A DNA stretch of 10,820 nt, taken from contig JADGJA010000781.1 of the NCBI GenBank assembly GCA_027596035.1, positions 1 through 10,820 of the forward strand, given 5' to 3'. This DNA is from Thoreauomyces humboldtii (lineage: Eukaryota > Chytridiomycota > Chytridiomycetes > Spizellomycetales > Powellomycetaceae). Shown piece after piece: positions 7,953 to 10,820 of the stretch; position 1 is the first letter of the stretch, and the number at the start of each line of letters is the position of its first letter. Position numbers and translations under genes: made by a program. The notes beneath the pieces were generated by a model. That model had not been told where the DNA came from, did no database searches, and saw nothing but the letters and a program-made list of their open reading frames with translations.

Positions 7953-9246
7953 GTCCGGTGCGCTTCCTGCGCAGTTCCGCGCGGCGACAGCAATTCTAAA
8001 ACTCTCTATCTAGTGAAGCAGCCGTAAGGACCAACGAGCACACGCAAGAGCCTCGCGAACAGTGCAATCGTTGGTTTCGTCGAGGCTTTCGATGTCCTAG
8101 TTCTGCAGGTGTCGGGGTGTTCGCTGGGATGTGACGAAAAGTGCGTGGGTTGGGGAATGAGGAGCGCAGGTAGATCAGCACATGAACAGAACCGCAGACA
8201 TTATTCTTTGAGGAGGATGCCCTTCGAGTAGACTGTACCGACGTTGGGGGATGGTATGATGGCTACTGCAAGTATGGTGGAACTACAGTACGTCGATGCC
8301 GTGTGGTGCGAGGAATGAGGAAATGTGTGTAGAGCGTCTCGCTGATTACATGAGGCAACCCCCCTGTTTTTTTACGTAGGTAGTAGTCACAAGCAAGGAG
8401 GTTCCTTTTCGTCGGACGAACCTTCATCTTGCCTCTTTGCAAAGTGCTGAGCTCGGGGTTGGTACGATGGGCCAAGGAGAGGTTGACCATGCACGACGAT
8501 TTGCGGGTGAAGCGACTTGGAAGTCACTCAGCGATCAAGACGGACAGCGACTCTCATGTCTCGGTTTCCGAAGGGTTGCCTGAGCGTTTTTACTGTGCCT
8601 TCATCGATGGTCGAGGTCTCGGTACCGGTATGCCGTTTGAACAAGTACTTTCCCGTCATGCAGCTCATCTGAATCATGATACGATCTGCACATGTGCCCA
8701 AAGCTGACTCTACCGGTATGTGCATTCGTTTGGAGTCGAGTGTCAGGTGGTTCATAGCAACCGGCCACGAGTTACCGCAGGCCACGAGCCTGGGGCATAA
8801 CGGGATGGGGCAGCGGCAGCAACGGACATGCCAACCCGAAAAGTCTCGCGGCCTGCCTGCACGCCGAAAGCGACAGGAGATTCGAGAAATGGCTTTACAG
8901 AAATCCACGGCACGTGCCGACTGTTTTGCTGGAACGTCTGTGACTCTGTGTGTGTGCGAGCTGTGCAACCGGCATCTCGTCTGCGGCGCAAGGAAAAATG
9001 CAAAAAAGTTTACCTATGGACAGCTCATCGCAAGCTAAAAAGCCTACTCTCGTACAGTAGAGAACCACCAGAACGAGCGCCCGTCGGTGGAAAGGCGGCC
9101 GCTTTGTCGCTCTCGAACGAGGAGGAGCCGCCGCATCCCGAACACAGAGGTGCACAGGGCGCAAAGGCATGGGTCGGAAACTGCCATAAAGGTTGGACGT
9201 TGGGGCGACCCCTTCCCTCGTAGAAACTCACCGACGACCTTAAATC
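7953..9246. other. Divergent intergenic region between GTPase (-) and chitin deacetylase (+)
   Basis: This 1.3-kb stretch should hold both promoters. Overlapping open frames of up to about 146 codons run on both strands with no recognisable domain, so no gene is called. Visible words are a 12-bp CACGTG-centred palindrome (8908-8919), two TACCGGTATG copies (8623-8632, 8711-8720; the core TACCGGTA is palindromic) and TACAGTAC-type words near 8284 and 9050. A CATAAAGG sequence at 9185-9192, about 60 bp before the deacetylase ATG, could act as a weak TATA element. Confidence 0.55.
8908..8919. promoter_or_regulatory. 12-bp palindromic E-box CGGCACGTGCCG
   Basis: CGGCACGTGCCG is a perfect palindrome centred on CACGTG, about 330 bp upstream of the chitin deacetylase start. 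The core is the same as in the tandem sites before the acid phosphatase, but the flanks differ (GGC/GCC instead of ATCG/TGT). A bHLH factor could bind it; the target gene is uncertain because the region is divergent. Confidence 0.45.
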
Positions 9247-10752
9247 ATGGCTCCTTTCCGCTCCATCCTCACGGCATCGGCCGTCGCCGCCTCGCTCTTC
9301 CTGTCCGCTTCCGCCCAGCAGACTGCGGTCCCTTCTTCCGTTGAGGAAGTCGGAGGATCCCCCATGATCATCGCCACCGCAGCGGCCGCGCAACCCACTC
9401 CCGTTGTCGTTGTCAAGCCTCCTACAGTTGCCGCGCCCCCGCCGGCTGCTGCCCCTGCGACACCCGCGGCACCCGTGGCACCAGGAGCGGCGGCGCCCGC
9501 TTCCCCGTTCGCGGCTGCCATCGCTCTCCAGACCGTGTCCCCCGACTTTGCCAACCCCGCCAGCGCTGCGGCGGCATCGTACCCCAACATGCCTACCAGC
9601 TGGCCCGACCCAAACCAAGGTCACGGTCCCATCTCTCTCCCTGCGCTCCTCGGCTCCCCCCTGGTTCTCGCCGGCATGGCCAAGGTCAAGGCCGCCGTCC
9701 CCGCAGCTCTACTCGCCCTCCCTCTCTCTACCCAGAAGGAGCTCGCTCACGGAGAGACCACGTACCACGGAGATGCGGCTGCAAACTGTTACTGGCCCAT
9801 CGGCCAGTGCTTCCGTGACACCGCCGTCGCTGGATCCTACCCTGCCGACGTCCACAGCTGTCCCCAGCCCAACACCTGGACCTTCACCATCGACGACGGA
9901 CCCACCAGTGCCGTCGACGAAGCGGGACTCTCAACCGCCGACCTCACCGCTCAACTCAAGAGCATGAACAACCAGGCCACCACTATGTTCATCGTCGGAT
10001 CCCAGACGTACTACCACGCCGACATCGTTCAGACCTCCTACGCGGCAGGCCACGAGATCGGAGTCCACACTTGGACTCATCCCGCGTTGACATCTCTCAC
10101 CAACGAGCAGATCGTCGCCGAGATCCTGTACGCAGAGGCCGCCATCGTGCGCACCATCGGCGTTCAGCCCCAGTTCTTCCGTCCTCCCTTCGGAGACGTC
10201 GACGACCGTGTCCGTGCCATCGTCGGAGCCCTCGGCTACACCATGGTGATGTGGTCCCCATCCAACGACGACACATCCTCCGACCAAGCCGATCCACCAG
10301 CAGCCACGGCCGCAGCCGCCATCCAGACCCTCGCCTCGACCTGGTTCCACGCAGGACCCGGGTTCATCTCCCTCGAACACAACCTCGGCGTCTTCACCAC
10401 GACGGCCACTATCGGCATCCTCAAGCAGGTTCAGGCGGCTCAAGCGGCTGGAACCTTCCCTCTGACCCTCCAGACGGTCGGACAGTGCATCTCCAAGAGT
10501 CCTTACGTCGGTCTCGCTGCTCCCGTCGCTCCCGTCCCTGCCGTCTCGACCGTCAAGGCTTCCGTACCGACCCCCGCGGCCGGAGTCTCCGTGGCTCCCA
10601 AGAAGGTACCCAAGACCGTCTCCGCTCCCGTGTCCTCTCCTTCCGCCATCGTCGACCACGTCCCCATCCCTACCTCGGCTACCATCGTCAACGTCGCGAA
10701 CTTGGCCGTCGGTGCCGTCTTCGCCGCCGTCGTCGCCGTCGCCGCCCTCTAG
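9247..10752 (+). CDS. Chitin deacetylase, GPI-anchor type (NodB polysaccharide deacetylase)
   Basis: A single exon encodes 501 residues. Residues 1-23 are a signal peptide (likely cleavage after SASA). Residues about 45-95 are an Ala/Pro/Val-rich linker. The NodB/CE4 catalytic domain spans about 205-415 and keeps its motifs: TIDDGPT (214-220; Asp216 probable base, Asp217 metal ligand), HTWTHP (274-279; two metal His), RPPFGD (312-317), the MWSPSNDD segment (335-342) and SLEHN (375-379; catalytic His). It removes acetyl groups from wall chitin to give chitosan, a known function of basidiomycete deacetylases of this type. Residues 420-480 are Pro/Ser/Val/Lys-rich, and the hydrophobic end from about 484 to the last residue lacks charged residues, so a GPI anchor is predicted (omega site not certain, near 477-485). 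The ATG has A at -3 and G at +4. No introns are needed. Confidence 0.95.
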   Translation: MAPFRSILTASAVAASLFLSASAQQTAVPSSVEEVGGSPMIIATAAAAQPTPVVVVKPPTVAAPPPAAAPATPAAPVAPGAAAPASPFAAAIALQTVSPDFANPASAAAASYPNMPTSWPDPNQGHGPISLPALLGSPLVLAGMAKVKAAVPAALLALPLSTQKELAHGETTYHGDAAANCYWPIGQCFRDTAVAGSYPADVHSCPQPNTWTFTIDDGPTSAVDEAGLSTADLTAQLKSMNNQATTMFIVGSQTYYHADIVQTSYAAGHEIGVHTWTHPALTSLTNEQIVAEILYAEAAIVRTIGVQPQFFRPPFGDVDDRVRAIVGALGYTMVMWSPSNDDTSSDQADPPAATAAAAIQTLASTWFHAGPGFISLEHNLGVFTTTATIGILKQVQAAQAAGTFPLTLQTVGQCISKSPYVGLAAPVAPVPAVSTVKASVPTPAAGVSVAPKKVPKTVSAPVSSPSAIVDHVPIPTSATIVNVANLAVGAVFAAVVAVAAL

Positions 10753-10780
10753 ATGGATGGGAAGGATGTTGATGACATTT

Positions 10781-10788
10781 TGTACATA
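10781..10788 (+). promoter_or_regulatory. TGTACATA element after the chitin deacetylase
   Basis: This octamer is identical to the one after the arrestin gene and lies 29 nt past the stop on the sense strand. It fits UGUANAUA (PUF proteins) and 3'-end processing words. The window ends about 30 bases later in a C/T-rich stretch, so the true 3' end is not visible. Confidence 0.4.
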
Positions 10789-10820
10789 TGCCCCTGCCTC
10801 TCCCCGCTCCCCCTCCCTCC

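Noticed and set aside
8528..8968. Minus-strand open frame of 146 codons in the divergent intergenic region
   Set aside because: No family likeness, competing frames on the other strand over the same bases, and no splice or start signals that stand out.
9931..10659. Antisense open frame opposite the chitin deacetylase
   Set aside because: Gly/Asp/Val-rich shadow of a gene with complete NodB motifs.

Overview
The window is nuclear DNA from a fungus, most likely a basidiomycete. It holds four protein genes. Three are broken by short GT-AG introns of 62-79 nt that restore the reading frame when removed. The proteins include a GPI-type chitin deacetylase, a secreted PF04185 acid phosphatase and a PY-motif alpha-arrestin, which together point to a fungus. 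Nothing bacterial, viral or transposon-like was seen. The lineage within the fungi cannot be fixed from this sequence alone.

Layout: 1-722 is non-coding leader/intergenic DNA with an inverted repeat. 723-2419 (+) is a three-exon alpha-arrestin-like gene whose last exon carries two PPxY motifs. 2420-3178 is intergenic and contains a promoter with a perfect tandem 11-bp repeat, each unit holding CACGTG, and a TATA box. 3179-4122 (+) is a two-exon secreted acid phosphatase. 4123-4690 is a convergent 3' region. 7952-4691 (-) is best read as one five-exon gene for a divergent guanylate-binding-protein (GBP/GB1) type GTPase of 992 residues, with disordered Ser/Arg-rich N- and Gln/Pro/Ser/Arg-rich C-terminal extensions. 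7953-9246 is a 1.3-kb divergent intergenic region. 9247-10752 (+) is a single-exon chitin deacetylase with signal peptide and GPI-like tail; its 3' flank runs to the window end.

The genes do not form an operon or an obvious pathway. Two (phosphatase, chitin deacetylase) make secreted or wall proteins, one (arrestin) probably directs ubiquitin-dependent transporter turnover, and one is a large unusual GTPase. The most interesting points are the five-exon GBP-like GTPase with altered nucleotide-binding motifs, and the Pho4/NUC-1-like CACGTG pair one helical turn apart in front of an acid phosphatase gene. TGTACATA elements downstream of two of the genes are also worth a look.
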